Source: UBA6544 sp049601975
Lineage (GTDB): Bacteria > Pseudomonadota > Alphaproteobacteria > UBA8366
Direction: 5' to 3'
Assembly: GCA_049601975.1 (NCBI GenBank)
Contig: JBMYRC010000201.1
Location: 1-5,469, forward strand
DNA: 5,469 nt
Part shown: positions 4,417-5,469 of the stretch, one piece after another
Layout of the letters: every line of letters begins with the position of its first letter
How positions within the stretch are numbered: the first letter of the stretch is position 1
The notes under the pieces: model-generated
Told to the model about the DNA's origin: nothing
The model's input: only the letters and a program-made list of their open reading frames with translations
The model's database searches: none
Program-made: the position numbers and the translations under genes

Positions 4417-5469
4417 CTACATGATCAGATCGATGAGATACGGTCCATCCGTTTGAATGCCGACTTCTATGGCCTTCATAAGGCCTTCGCAATCGGTGAC
4501 TTCCTCGCCCGGCACGCCCATGCCTTTCGCCATGTCGACCCAGCCGAGATTCGGGCGGTCGAGGGTCAGCATGTCGATTGCGCGGGGGCCGGGGTTCTGC
4601 ACGCCGACATTAGTGAGCTCACCGCGCAGGATTTTGTAGATGCGGTTTGAGAAGACGATGGTGACGATGTTCAGATTCTCGCGGGCCATGGTCCAGAGTG
4701 ATTGCACCGTGTACATGCCGCTGCCGTCGCCCTCGAGCAGGATCACCTGGCGGTCTGGTGCGGCAACGGCCGCGCCCACGGCGACCGGCATGCCGAAACC
4801 GATGGAGCCGCCCCGGTTGTTCAGCCAATCGTGGCGCGGAGCCCCGGCGGTCGCGGGGAAAAATCCGCGGCCTGTGGTGACGGACTCGTCGACGACGATG
4901 GCGCCTTCCGGCAGCATCGCACCCATCACGGCGGCGAGGTTGTCGAGGGTCGGCTCGCCGGAGGGACGACCCGGACGGCCCGCATCCGCGACATGGGCCA
5001 TCGGGGAGTTCTGTGCGTCCAGTTCCGCTTCCAAGGCTTCCAAGGCCGCAATGATGTCGTCGTCCGCATTGGCGAGGCGCGTCATCGGCACGCCTTCTTG
5101 GTAGAGCAGGCTCGGTTTGCCGGGATAGCCGAAGAAGGCGACTGGCGGCTTGGCACCGACGAGGACGAGTTGGCCGGCCCCCTTCAGTATCTCCACCGCT
5201 TGGTCGACGACGAAGGGAATACGGAGTACTTGTGGCAGACCGGCACCGCGCGCGAGGCGGGCATTGGCACCCTCGCTCAATAGGCCGCAGCCGGTCTTTC
5301 CCGCAATTCTCCCGGCGATCTGCAGGCCCTTTTCAGTGAGCGCGGCACCCGCCAACAGTAGCGTTGCGGTCTTACCGTTGGTGAGGAGTTCGGCGGCCCC
5401 GGTGACGGCGCTCTCGGTGACCGTGGTGGGGGGCAGGGGCGGCGTCGCGGTGACGACTTTGCTCGCCGG
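4417..5469 (-). CDS. ThDP-dependent enzyme, acetolactate synthase large subunit-like (IlvX type), N-terminus outside window
   Basis: C-terminal ~350 residues of a thiamine-diphosphate enzyme of the acetolactate synthase/benzoylformate decarboxylase superfamily. The frame stays open to the window edge (38 codons before the TTG at 5355), so that TTG is not the start. Relatives annotated as acetolactate synthase large subunit are about 515-540 residues; the missing part is the N-terminal pyrimidine-binding domain with the activating Glu. Present: the central domain, including VLVGAKPPVAFFGYPGKPSL (about 102-121 of the visible chain), and the pyrophosphate-binding domain with VVDESVTTGRGFF (192-204), GGSIGFGMPVAVGAA (220-234), the cofactor motif GDGSGMYTVQSLWTMAREN (247-265) and its closing Asn275 (SNRIYKILRGE). 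These features resemble benzoylformate decarboxylase and IlvX-type proteins more than biosynthetic IlvB, and no small regulatory subunit gene follows. It probably acts on a 2-keto acid in catabolism; the substrate is unknown. Confidence 0.9.
   Translation of the reverse strand, partial: PASKVVTATPPLPPTTVTESAVTGAAELLTNGKTATLLLAGAALTEKGLQIAGRIAGKTGCGLLSEGANARLARGAGLPQVLRIPFVVDQAVEILKGAGQLVLVGAKPPVAFFGYPGKPSLLYQEGVPMTRLANADDDIIAALEALEAELDAQNSPMAHVADAGRPGRPSGEPTLDNLAAVMGAMLPEGAIVVDESVTTGRGFFPATAGAPRHDWLNNRGGSIGFGMPVAVGAAVAAPDRQVILLEGDGSGMYTVQSLWTMARENLNIVTIVFSNRIYKILRGELTNVGVQNPGPRAIDMLTLDRPNLGWVDMAKGMGVPGEEVTDCEGLMKAIEVGIQTDGPYLIDLIM

Noticed and set aside
4702..5283. A 193-codon plus-strand frame opposite the ThDP enzyme
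   Set aside because: It is the antisense of the cofactor-binding and central domains of a conserved gene and has no independent support.
1..5469. CRISPR array, tRNA/rRNA, transposase, defence or toxin-antitoxin system
   Set aside because: No regularly spaced repeats, no cloverleaf, no recombinase or nuclease motif and no small paired genes were found on either strand.

Overview
The window is about 5.5 kb of GC-rich bacterial DNA. Its gene content fits a proteobacterium, most likely an alphaproteobacterium: a CaiB-type CoA-transferase, a betaine-type methyltransferase, a GRHPR-type reductase, an IlvX-like ThDP enzyme and a Tat-exported DUF411 protein, with short palindromes of a kind common in these genomes. 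This placement is inferred from protein style and not from a marker gene. Spacers are markedly more AT-rich than the genes.

Layout. Positions 1-969 (+) hold the C-terminal ~322 residues of a family III (CaiB/BaiF) CoA-transferase whose start lies before the window. Positions 970-1260 are non-coding and carry a short palindrome. Positions 1261-2100 (-) encode a SAM-dependent methyltransferase closely resembling sarcosine/dimethylglycine N-methyltransferase. Positions 2218-3168 (-) encode a D-2-hydroxyacid dehydrogenase of the glyoxylate/hydroxypyruvate reductase type. Positions 3169-3445 hold a REP-like palindrome and AT-rich sequence. Positions 3446-3778 (+) are a remnant of an EamA/DMT-family permease with two in-frame amber stops, which no gene caller would report as one unit. 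Positions 3833-4303 (-) encode a Tat-exported DUF411 protein with a CGCC motif, preceded by a good sigma70-like promoter. Positions 4417-5469 (-) hold the C-terminal ~350 residues of an acetolactate-synthase-like ThDP enzyme whose N-terminus lies past the window end.

How they may work together. Apart from the CoA-transferase and the dead permease, everything is on the minus strand, but gaps of 104-660 bases argue against one tight operon. The methyltransferase and the dehydrogenase (117-base gap) are the likeliest co-transcribed pair. The plausible theme is small-molecule catabolism plus compatible-solute (betaine) metabolism. No defence system, CRISPR array, RNA gene or intact mobile element is visible. 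The most notable points are the Gly at the expected catalytic Asp of the CoA-transferase, the permease remnant, and a lone dimethylglycine-type methyltransferase with no partner glycine methyltransferase in view.
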